From contig BJHQ01000005.1 in assembly GCA_014193115.1 (NCBI GenBank), positions 264,598-328,597 of the forward strand: 64,000 bases of DNA. The letters are read 5' to 3'. Below the pieces are notes generated by a model that worked only from the letters and a program-made list of their open reading frames with translations, searched no databases and was not told the DNA's origin. The stretch is from Planctomycetota bacterium. Lineage in GTDB: Bacteria; Planctomycetota; UBA11346. This document shows positions 56,353-64,000 of this stretch, piece by piece; position 1 is the stretch's first letter, and every line of letters begins with the position of its first letter. Position numbers and translations under genes: made by a program.

Positions 56353-57168
56353 ATGGTGGAGCGCGACCGTTGGCTCACCCGCGGACACCACGTCCAGGCC
56401 ATGCCGGGACTCGGCCTGCGGATTGAACTGGTCGGAATCGCCCGCTTCGCTCCGGGCGAGACCGGATGCGAACACGACCATGCCTTCCACGAGGCCCTGC
56501 TCGTCATGGATGGACCGATCGATGTCCTGACCCAGGTTGGCGATCGGCGTCTCGACCGGGGCAGGATGCTTCTGGTCCCGCCCGGCCTGCGCCACGCCAT
56601 CCGGGCCGGAGACCGGCCTGCGCGCCTGGCCTATCTCGGCGCAAGCATGCACGGCGTGGCCGACATGGCGATGCCGATCGAGATCCCTCCGGGCCTGACT
56701 GCGGAGCTGACCGCGCTGATCGTCGGCGCCGAGGTGCAAGACGATCAACTTGTCCTGCCCGATCCCATGGCCCTGCTCGTGGCCCTGGTCCAGGTGGTGC
56801 GCAACACCGGCCTGGTCGCCGCGGCGCTGGCCCAGGACCCCGCCCCGCGCATCGTCCAGGCAGTGCGCGATCTGGTCGCGGCACGCCTGGACCAGGTCGT
56901 CTCAGTCCGCCAGATCGCGCGCAGCCTGTACCTGACTCCGAACCACGTCGGCGAGGTCTTCCGCCGCACGACGGGCATGACCATCAAGGCCTATCACCGC
57001 AGCCTGCGCCTCCAGGAAGCCGCAGCGCGGCTGCTGTCGCCCGGAGCCAGTCCCGGCACCATCGCCCAGGACCTGGGCTATCCGAACATCCAGGAGTTCT
57101 CCAAGGCCTTCCGCGCCCACCATGGAATGACGCCGAGCGCCTGGCGGCTCTGCGGTGGCATCCGCTGA
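56353..57168 (+). CDS. AraC-family transcriptional regulator with cupin-like sensor domain
   Basis: VSVRQIARSLYLTPNHVGEVFRRTTGMTIKAYHRSLRLQEAARLLSPGASPGTIAQDLGYPNIQEFSKAFRAHHGMTPSAWR. Confidence 0.85.
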   Translation: MVERDRWLTRGHHVQAMPGLGLRIELVGIARFAPGETGCEHDHAFHEALLVMDGPIDVLTQVGDRRLDRGRMLLVPPGLRHAIRAGDRPARLAYLGASMHGVADMAMPIEIPPGLTAELTALIVGAEVQDDQLVLPDPMALLVALVQVVRNTGLVAAALAQDPAPRIVQAVRDLVAARLDQVVSVRQIARSLYLTPNHVGEVFRRTTGMTIKAYHRSLRLQEAAARLLSPGASPGTIAQDLGYPNIQEFSKAFRAHHGMTPSAWRLCGGIR

Positions 57169-57369
57169 TCGTCCCTGGCCTGCATGGCCAGTGCCGACAG
57201 GTACCGAGACCTCGGCGGGCAGTCCGTCCGGCCACCGCTGGGTCGTCAACCGCACCACATGGCCATGGTTTGCAGGGACTCCAGCCGCCAGCATCTGTCC
57301 GACTGCGATTCCCAGGCGCTCCCAGGCCTGTGACGCAGCGGCGACTTCCGCAGTCGATTCTTCAGCGGC

Positions 57370-58332
57370 TCAGCCGCGCAGATCCAACCAGGCGGCCTCT
57401 TGCGCCGTTAGCGGGATGTCCAGCGCTCCAGCATTGGCGATGGCTTCGGCCTCGTTGTAGGCCGCGACCAGGGCGACCGTGGGAAAATCCTGGCGTAGCA
57501 CGAAAGCGAGGGCGAGCTGGGCGACGGTGCACTGCTTTTTTGCAGCCAAATCGTGCAGGCGGTCGAGCCGGGTGAAATTGGCCTCGGTGGCATAACAGCG
57601 GAAGACGTGCTCTTCGACCTGGCCGCGCATCGCTTCAGCGTTGGCCCGGGTGATCCGGCCCGACAGGAATCCCCGGGCCAGGCTCGACCAGGTGAAGGCG
57701 GTCAGGCCGGTCTTGCTCAGCCAGGCCCGATCCGCGGCGTGATCAGGGCCTGAGATGGTCAGGCAGTCGGGCCACGGTTCGGCAACCTGCTCGGCCAGGG
57801 AGAAATTCGGACTGGTACAGACGAATCCGGTCAGGCCATGGGCCTGCGCAAAAGCCTGGGCCTCGGCCAGGCGGGCGGTGGTCCAGTTCGAGGCCCCGAA
57901 AGCGTTGATCCGTCCGGCATCGCGTTGGCGGTTGAGTTCTTCAATCAGTGGCCCGACCGGCTGCGATGGATCATCGCGGTGGAAGCACCACAGATCGATG
58001 GAGGATACCTTGAGCCGGGCCAGGCTGTCGGCGATGTCGTGGGCGATGTCGAATGGCGTCACGCGCTTGCGGTCGCCGTTGTGGTGGCAGCCCTTGTCGA
58101 GGATCACGATCCGATCGCGGTTGCCGCGGGTGGACAGCCATTTGCCAAAGGCCCGTTCGCAGGCGCCGCCGCCATAGACGTACGAATGGTCGTAGCAGGT
58201 GACGCCCTGGGCGAACGCCGCATCAAGCATCGCAAAGCTGGCAGCCAAGCCATCGCCGTCCTTCAGCATCATGCATCCTTGGCCAAGGCGCGAGATCGGT
58301 TTGGTGATGCCGGGAATGCTGGTGTAATGCAT
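57370..58332 (-). CDS. Aldo/keto reductase
   Basis: LDAAFAQGVTCYDHSYVYGGGACERAFGKWL; SSIDLWCFHRDDPSQPVGPLIEELNRQRDAGRINAFGASNW. Confidence 0.85.
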   Translation of the reverse strand: MHYTSIPGITKPISRLGQGCMMLKDGDGLAASFAMLDAAFAQGVTCYDHSYVYGGGACERAFGKWLSTRGNRDRIVILDKGCHHNGDRKRVTPFDIAHDIADSLARLKVSSIDLWCFHRDDPSQPVGPLIEELNRQRDAGRINAFGASNWTTARLAEAQAFAQAHGLTGFVCTSPNFSLAEQVAEPWPDCLTISGPDHAADRAWLSKTGLTAFTWSSLARGFLSGRITRANAEAMRGQVEEHVFRCYATEANFTRLDRLHDLAAKKQCTVAQLALAFVLRQDFPTVALVAAYNEAEAIANAGALDIPLTAQEAAWLDLRG

Positions 58333-58462
58333 GGGTTTCTAGCGGTGGAGGTGAGCCGCGACCTGGTCGCAGCGGATCGAGATGGACGACATGAGCCCCG
58401 GTCTGCCGAGCGGTGCTGCGCCTGTCACGCGGGGCTCCCTGGCTCCGGCCACGGCCGGCAGG

Positions 58463-59452
58463 TCACTCGCAGGGATAAGACACGCCGATCTGGCGCCTGG
58501 CCTGATCGAGGACCGCCATGACCGCCCGGGAATCGGCGTGGGTCATGGCCGGGCTTTCGAGCCATCCGGCGCGGATGCAGCGGGCGGCCTCTTCAATTTC
58601 ATATTCGAAACCGCTGGCGCGGAGCGGGCAGACCCGTTCCTCTTTGGCGCCGCCGGCATCGATGGTGGCGGTGGTGGATTTGTAGAACGGCGGCGCGATG
58701 GTGATCATGCCTTCTTCGCCATAGATCCGCACCGCGACCTCGGTCCGGGTGCGCACCGCGCAATCGAGCAAGGCGACGCCGCCGTCGCTGAAACCGAGCA
58801 CCAAGGCGGCCTGTTCATCGACCCCGGTGAGGCCCCGGTGGCCCGCTGCCTGCACCGAGAGCGGCGCCCGTCCCATCGCCCACAGCGCAACGCTGACCAC
58901 ATAGACGCCGACATCGAGCAGACCGCCACCGGCCAAGGCCGGATCGAACAGCCGGCTGGCGGGATCCAGCCCGGCGCGGAAGCCGAAGCTCGCCTGGACC
59001 ATCCGCACCCGACCGATCCGACCCTGATCGATCCACTCCTTGACCACGCCATGGATCGGAATGCAGCGCGTCCACATGGCTTCCATCAAAAACGTCTTCT
59101 TCGCGGCGCTGGCGGACAGAATGCGTTCGACCTGGGCGCTGTTCACCGCCAACGGTTTTTCGCACAGCACCGGACGACCGGCGTTGAGGCAGGCCACCGC
59201 CTGATCGACATGGGACGGATGCGGGGTGGCGATGTAGATCGCGTCCACGTTCGGATCGGCGATCAGCGCTTCATAGCTGCCGTGGACGGCGACCTGATCG
59301 CTGCGGACATGATCCCGGGCGAAGTCCTGAGCCCGGGACAGCTCGCGGCTGCCCACGGCCGAGATCCGCTGGCCGGGACTGGCGGCGATGCCAAGGGCGA
59401 ATTGTCGGGCGATGCGGCCTGGGCCGAGGATGCCCCAACGAAAGTCGTTCAT
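58463..59452 (-). CDS. Gfo/Idh/MocA-family oxidoreductase
   Basis: MNDFRWGILGPGRIARQFALGIAASPGQRISAVGSRELSRAQDFA; DAIYIATPHPSHVDQAVACLNAGRPVLCEKPLAVN. Confidence 0.9.
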   Translation of the reverse strand: MNDFRWGILGPGRIARQFALGIAASPGQRISAVGSRELSRAQDFARDHVRSDQVAVHGSYEALIADPNVDAIYIATPHPSHVDQAVACLNAGRPVLCEKPLAVNSAQVERILSASAAKKTFLMEAMWTRCIPIHGVVKEWIDQGRIGRVRMVQASFGFRAGLDPASRLFDPALAGGGLLDVGVYVVSVALWAMGRAPLSVQAAGHRGLTGVDEQAALVLGFSDGGVALLDCAVRTRTEVAVRIYGEEGMITIAPPFYKSTTATIDAGGAKEERVCPLRASGFEYEIEEAARCIRAGWLESPAMTHADSRAVMAVLDQARRQIGVSYPCE

Positions 59453-59528
59453 GGTCGGCAGCATAGCTGGAATTGTACCCGTCAAACCGCTGGAACTGTC
59501 ACCAACTAGGACGAAACTGCCACGCACC

Positions 59529-60350
59529 ATGGTACGCGCGGTAACCTCGTTCGCCTTCACTGGACGGATTTCGGCCGGGCGCACCGAAATCACCGATCAT
59601 CGTCACGATATCTACCGGCCCGAGGGCCTGCCGGCCTGGACGCTGAACTGGACCGATGCCGGGGTCGGCCGGGTAGAGGTCGGCGGCCAGCGACGCCTGA
59701 CCCAGGCCGGTGATTTGCTGCTGTTCGCACCGCAGGTCTTCAACGATTACGGCTGCGATGACGCCACTCGGCACTGGGTCCACCTGTGGAGCGTGTTCCA
59801 GCCCGGACCCGATTGGATGCCGTTGCTCGCCTGGCCTGAGGTCTTACCCGGCGTCTTTGGCCTGACCGTCGCCGATCCGGTGGTCCAGCAGCGGATCGTC
59901 GCCGGATTCACCGACCTGATCGCCGCGGTGCGCGGACCGTGGCCGAACCGGACCGACATCGCTGTAAGCGCCCTGCGGACGATCCTGCTGTGGGGGGCCA
60001 CCGCCCATCCCCACGACCGGATCCGCAGCCTCGACCCGCGCATCGCCGAGGCGGTGCGTTTGTGCTGTTCCGAACCGGAACGGATCCGCTCAGTGACGGG
60101 GCTGGCCAGGCGGGTCGGCATGTCGTCGTCACGCCTCGCCCACCGGTTCCGTGCCGAGGTCGGTCTCAGTCCGATGGCCTATGCCGAGCAGCAGCGGGTG
60201 CTGCGTGCCTGCGATCTGCTACGCATGACCGGACGCCCGATCGCGGCCATCGCCGGGGAATGCGGTTTCAGCGATCCCGCGTATTTCGCCCGACGGTTCC
60301 GGATCCACACCCACCTGACACCGCGTGCCTACCGCCTGGGACGGAGGTGA
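59529..60350 (+). CDS. AraC-family transcriptional regulator
   Basis: SVTGLARRVGMSSSRLAHRFRAEVGLSPMAYAEQQRVLRACDLLRMTGRPIAAIAGECGFSDPAYFARRFRIHTHLTPRAYR. Confidence 0.85.
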   Translation: MVRAVTSFAFTGRISAGRTEITDHRHDIYRPEGLPAWTLNWTDAGVGRVEVGGQRRLTQAGDLLLFAPQVFNDYGCDDATRHWVHLWSVFQPGPDWMPLLAWPEVLPGVFGLTVADPVVQQRIVAGFTDLIAAVRGPWPNRTDIAVSALRTILLWGATAHPHDRIRSLDPRIAEAVRLCCSEPERIRSVTGLARRVGMSSSRLAHRFRAEVGLSPMAYAEQQRVLRACDLLRMTGRPIAAIAGECGFSDPAYFARRFRIHTHLTPRAYRLGRR

Positions 60351-60866
60351 ACCGGAGTTGCCCAGTCGGGCGTATTTTTCTGCCCCATGACGAACAATGA
60401 ATGCGGTCTTCCCTGAACTATAGCCATTGATGTCGTCCGGAAACTGTTTCGCCAACTGCTTTTTCAGAACAACGTACTCATCGCGCAGAGCATGGGACCT
60501 GCGGAGTTCGTCACGGAAGGTCAGATTGTGATGAATCTGCCAGTGTCCCACCGGGAAGCAGGAAAGATGAAACTTGGGCGTTTTATGATAGGCAATGAAC
60601 ATGTCCCGATCAGGAACACCGGCCATTCCAACAGCGTCATAGCCCAGGCTTGAAAGTGGGCCAGCAGCGGCAAGCAGACTATTCCGATCGGTGAACTCCA
60701 TCAAAATATCCACGATAGGCTTCGCCGAGCAGCCAGGAATGGACGTGCTTCCAAAATGATGAAGCGAACAAGAAGGCAGCACTTGTGCAATGGACCGCAT
60801 CTCGCGTTCTGCTATGACCGGCCAATCGGGATCATAAGAGACCAGGTAGACGTGCTTGGTAAACAT
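60219..60866 (-). CDS. GrpB/UPF0157-family protein; 3' end runs antisense into the AraC gene
   Basis: VSYDPDWPVIAEREMRSIAQVLPSCSLHHFGSTSIPGCSAKPIVDILMEF; GYDAVGMAGVPDRDMFIAYHK; HNLTFRDELRRSHALRDEYVVLKKQLA. The recognisable family ends near IVRHGAEKYARLG (~60356). Confidence 0.75.
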   Translation of the reverse strand: MFTKHVYLVSYDPDWPVIAEREMRSIAQVLPSCSLHHFGSTSIPGCSAKPIVDILMEFTDRNSLLAAAGPLSSLGYDAVGMAGVPDRDMFIAYHKTPKFHLSCFPVGHWQIHHNLTFRDELRRSHALRDEYVVLKKQLAKQFPDDINGYSSGKTAFIVRHGAEKYARLGNSGSPPSQAVGTRCQVGVDPEPSGEIRGIAETAFPGDGRDRASGHA

Positions 60867-60884
60867 GTGATGTCCAACGTTGTT

Positions 60885-63755
60885 TCATCTGGACTCCAAC
60901 CGGATGCCATTTGGACCGAAGTTCAATCGCGCATTGCCCACCGTCCACGCGTTTTCGCCATCGGCGGCCACTGACGGCGCCGGTCCGCGCTGGACGGTGA
61001 GCACCGCAAGGTACGAGTCGCCGCCAGCGGCATCGACGATGGTCGTGGTGAATTTCTTTTGGGCGTGGTCGCCGTGATAATTGATCTCGTGGGTGTTGGT
61101 GTGCTGATAGGTGGTAAAGGTGGCACCGGCAGGTCGCAGCAGGCTGATCTTCAGCGTGGCCCCGTCGCTGGCGGTGGCGGTGCAGGTCGAACCGTCAGCG
61201 GCGACTTTCAAACTGCCGTCCAAGGCCAGCTGCCAGTGGGTTTCCTTGGGCGTTCCGACCACAAGGTCCGCAATCGCCACAGTGACCGTGGATCCGCTGG
61301 CGAAGGCCACTGCCACGTCTCGGCGCCATTCACCATTGGCCTGGGATGTGGTGGCGCTCGCGCTGGCAGAACCTCCGTTGTCGTCGCTGGACGCTGATGT
61401 CTGTGCGGGCTTCATGCCGATGCGCATCCCGAACCGGCCGCCCAGGGCCGTCGCTTCTGGCGCGACCAGTTCGGCTTGGCGTTTGAGGTCCGCGCTCCAG
61501 CCCGGGATTTGGACCAGATTCTGGTGGAGGCGGCCGTTCGGCTGTTTCCGTCCACTGGAGCCATTGCCCCAACCGCTGCCCCTGACCAGCCAGTCGTAGC
61601 CGAGGGCAGTCAGGCGGAGATCCCCGTTGTCTTCCGCGCTCCATGACGGTGCGCGCACTCCGAGCCAGGCAGAGAACACCGCATCGTCGCCATCCTGGAA
61701 ACGGTCGCGGAAGGATACCGCTTTCATCTGCGGATCGACCTGCATGCGCTGGATGCTGGGCTTCGGTGCGACATCGCCGGGACCGTCCACGGCCAGCAGC
61801 AGTCCGGAGAGTCCATCGATACCGTCGATGATCGCGTGGGGATCCTTGAATTTTCCTGCCTTGGCCAGAGTCAGGCATTGCTGGAAGGTCAACGCGACCT
61901 GAGGCCGGTCCTCGGCTGAAACGAACGGGAAACCACGGGCGAAACTGTCGAGGCCGGTCGGACCGCCACCTGGGCCGAAGGCCGGAGCGCTGGCGTGGCT
62001 GGCATCGACCACCGCGGTGAACGCCGATCGCGACAGGAAAGCGCCGAGATGTCCGCTCCAGATCATCGGCAGACCGCGGCAATGCTGATAGGCCCGAGCG
62101 AAGGGATAGACCAGGCGCAGGCTGTGCTGGGAATACGCTTGGCCTTCGCTCGGCCAGCCGCCAGCGCCGATGGCCTGGGTCGACCACGCTTCGACCCGTT
62201 GACGGGCTACGGCCAGCCAGCGCTCGGCGACCGGATTGCTGTCAGGGGCCTGGGCGACAGCGGCGATGGCGCCTTCGTGCATGGCCAATGCCCGCTGGAA
62301 CCTGACCGTGGCCTTGGCCAGTTCCACCTCGGCTGCCGCTTGGTCGAGGGGCACCAGGCGCAGGCCGAACGGGACGCCTTCCCAGTTGCCGCAGGGCATC
62401 CGGGTGCCGCTGACCGACACGACATGGCGGCCGGCGGCGAGCCGTACTACATCGCCATCCGCTAGGGAAACACCGTCGATTCCGGCACGCATGCCGATCA
62501 GCCGCGGGCGTCTGGGATCACGACGGATATCGACTCGGCAGAGCCCGCCTGGATGGTCGATCGCCGCCGCCAGCACGCAGGTCTGGTGGAACGTTCCCGG
62601 GGCGGCCTTGGCCAGATTGGCGACCCCGGCGAGTTCGGGCATCTTCCATTTCGCTGCGGTTTCAGCGGAAAGTACCGCGGTCTCAGGAATCGCTGTGGCG
62701 CTGGTCGGGATCCCGGCAGGAACCTGGTCGGGCGGGTACGATCCGGCCAAGGCCAGGCCGGTCACCACGCCTGCGGCATCGACGGTTGCGACCGGCAGGG
62801 TGGTCGACGAAGCGACCGCGAAGTCGCGGATCGCCGGCGCGATCGGAGCCGGCGGCGCCGTCCACGGCAGGTCGAGAGCGAGCAAGGCGCACATGCCCAT
62901 GCCGCTGCGGTACATCGCGCTCCAGTTGCTCGCATCATTGTTGTTATACAGGCTGCTCCAGGCGCCCACGTCGTAATAGGGCAGGATGATCGGCAGCTGG
63001 GTTGCGAACCAGGATTTCAGCTCGGCGTCGGCCTGATCGAAGGCCAGATCATAGGCGAGGCAGCTCGGCAGGGCAGAGTGGGCCGGACCGTGGGCGATGC
63101 TGGTGGCGTACCATTCCGGGCTTAGTGATTTCACGGACTGGATGGCCGCAGCCCGGGCCTGGGCATCGCCGCTGACCCATCCGTTGAACGCCTGCCAGGC
63201 AGCCGCATCGGAAGGCGACGAGGTTTTCACCAGTGTCGCCAGATCCTTCCTCCAACCGTCAGCCATCTTTGCGGCAAGTCCCTGGCGATCGGCTTCGCTC
63301 ACGACCAGGCGAGGGTGCCCAGCATGACCGGCTCCAAGCGCCGGAGCGGCCCGCCAGGTGCCTTGGGCGATACCGACGACGCTGCCGAACGTGCCCGAGC
63401 CATTGTACCGGCCACCGCAGATCTCTCCGCGATGACGCAGCTCGATCCGCAGCCGCACCAAACCTTCCTCGCCATCGGTCACCGACCATGGATCGCGCTC
63501 GATCGCGAGCACCAGCTCAAGCACGTCATCTTCGACCTTGGTGATGAATCCATAATGGTCGCCCCGATTGAAACCCCGGGCTGAGCCGACGACATAGGGC
63601 CACCATTTCCCATCGCGGCGTTGGATCACCAGCTGGAGTTCCGATTTGCCCTGCCCACTGACGAAGAGGTTGGGGATTGCCAGACGGATTTCCTCCCAGC
63701 GCTCGCTTGGGAATGCCGCTGCCACGAGCAGGAGACTGAGGAAGACGGACCGCAT
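60885..63755 (-). CDS. Large heparinase II/III-like secreted protein
   Basis: Start ATG at 63755 gives signal peptide MRSVFLSLLLVAAAFP; HPRLVVSEADRQGLAAKMADGW, NNNDASNWSAMYRSGMGMCALLALDLPW, AGGWPSEGQAYSQHSLRLVYPFARAYQ. Confidence 0.7.
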   Translation of the reverse strand: MRSVFLSLLLVAAAFPSERWEEIRLAIPNLFVSGQGKSELQLVIQRRDGKWWPYVVGSARGFNRGDHYGFITKVEDDVLELVLAIERDPWSVTDGEEGLVRLRIELRHRGEICGGRYNGSGTFGSVVGIAQGTWRAAPALGAGHAGHPRLVVSEADRQGLAAKMADGWRKDLATLVKTSSPSDAAAWQAFNGWVSGDAQARAAAIQSVKSLSPEWYATSIAHGPAHSALPSCLAYDLAFDQADAELKSWFATQLPIILPYYDVGAWSSLYNNNDASNWSAMYRSGMGMCALLALDLPWTAPPAPIAPAIRDFAVASSTTLPVATVDAAGVVTGLALAGSYPPDQVPAGIPTSATAIPETAVLSAETAAKWKMPELAGVANLAKAAPGTFHQTCVLAAAIDHPGGLCRVDIRRDPRRPRLIGMRAGIDGVSLADGDVVRLAAGRHVVSVSGTRMPCGNWEGVPFGLRLVPLDQAAAEVELAKATVRFQRALAMHEGAIAAVAQAPDSNPVAERWLAVARQRVEAWSTQAIGAGGWPSEGQAYSQHSLRLVYPFARAYQHCRGLPMIWSGHLGAFLSRSAFTAVVDASHASAPAFGPGGGPTGLDSFARGFPFVSAEDRPQVALTFQQCLTLAKAGKFKDPHAIIDGIDGLSGLLLAVDGPGDVAPKPSIQRMQVDPQMKAVSFRDRFQDGDDAVFSAWLGVRAPSWSAEDNGDLRLTALGYDWLVRGSGWGNGSSGRKQPNGRLHQNLVQIPGWSADLKRQAELVAPEATALGGRFGMRIGMKPAQTSASSDDNGGSASASATTSQANGEWRRDVAVAFASGSTVTVAIADLVVGTPKETHWQLALDGSLKVAADGSTCTATASDGATLKISLLRPAGATFTTYQHTNTHEINYHGDHAQKKFTTTIVDAAGGDSYLAVLTVQRGPAPSVAADGENAWTVGNARLNFGPNGIRLESR

Positions 63756-64000
63756 GAGGGCTCCAGTGGTGCTGGTGGCGATACCGTCAGCGTCCCCGCG
63801 TCGTTGACCAGCGATGGGCCAGGTCGCGTCGCTCAGCTGAACCGGGTCGTCATCCACGGCAACCGCCGTCGGTAAATGAGGACACCTGTCCGCCATCCGG
63901 ACGTTGGCCCTGCTGGGCGTATGGGTTTCGGCTTATCGGGTGGCGGTTGAGTCTTTCAAGAGTTGGTCGAATTTGCTGCTGGTCACGGCATACTCCTCGA

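Noticed and set aside
63800-64000. Right-edge sequence beyond the second heparinase-like gene
   Set aside because: No convincing ORF, RNA or repeat; truncated by the window end.

Overview
High-GC window of PVC-like character (planctomycete or relative; inferred from gene content only). It is dominated by a carbohydrate-degradation locus. From about 6.8 to 49.4 kb all credible genes lie on the + strand, with many 4-nt ATGA/GTGA stop/start overlaps. The locus carries an expansion of very large signal-peptide-bearing proteins that I cannot place in a named CAZy family: five ~1130-1200 aa 'type A' and two ~920 aa 'type B' paralogs. They are interleaved with four secreted PQQ-like beta-propeller proteins (three with an N-terminal degenerate methyltransferase-like segment), GH10, GH95, GH78 and a GH42 fragment without a catalytic domain. 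Left flank (- strand): a heparinase II/III-like protein, an ECF sigma factor fused to a very long membrane-anchored C-terminal region, and an AraC regulator. Right flank: AraC regulators paired with GH127, a TIM-barrel isomerase and a Gfo/Idh/MocA oxidoreductase, plus a flavoprotein, a 2-hydroxyacid dehydrogenase, an aldo/keto reductase, a GrpB-like protein and a second heparinase-like protein. The most interesting signals are (1) the uncharacterised A/B family as candidate extracellular depolymerases, (2) remnants of duplicated operon parts: a 5' type A fragment, a frameshifted internally deleted type A remnant, a copied AraC 5' end/promoter, and a GH42 fragment whose 5' end matches a type B gene, and (3) the sigma-factor fusion. 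No tRNA, rRNA, CRISPR array or intact transposon was recognised. All family calls are by eye from sequence motifs.
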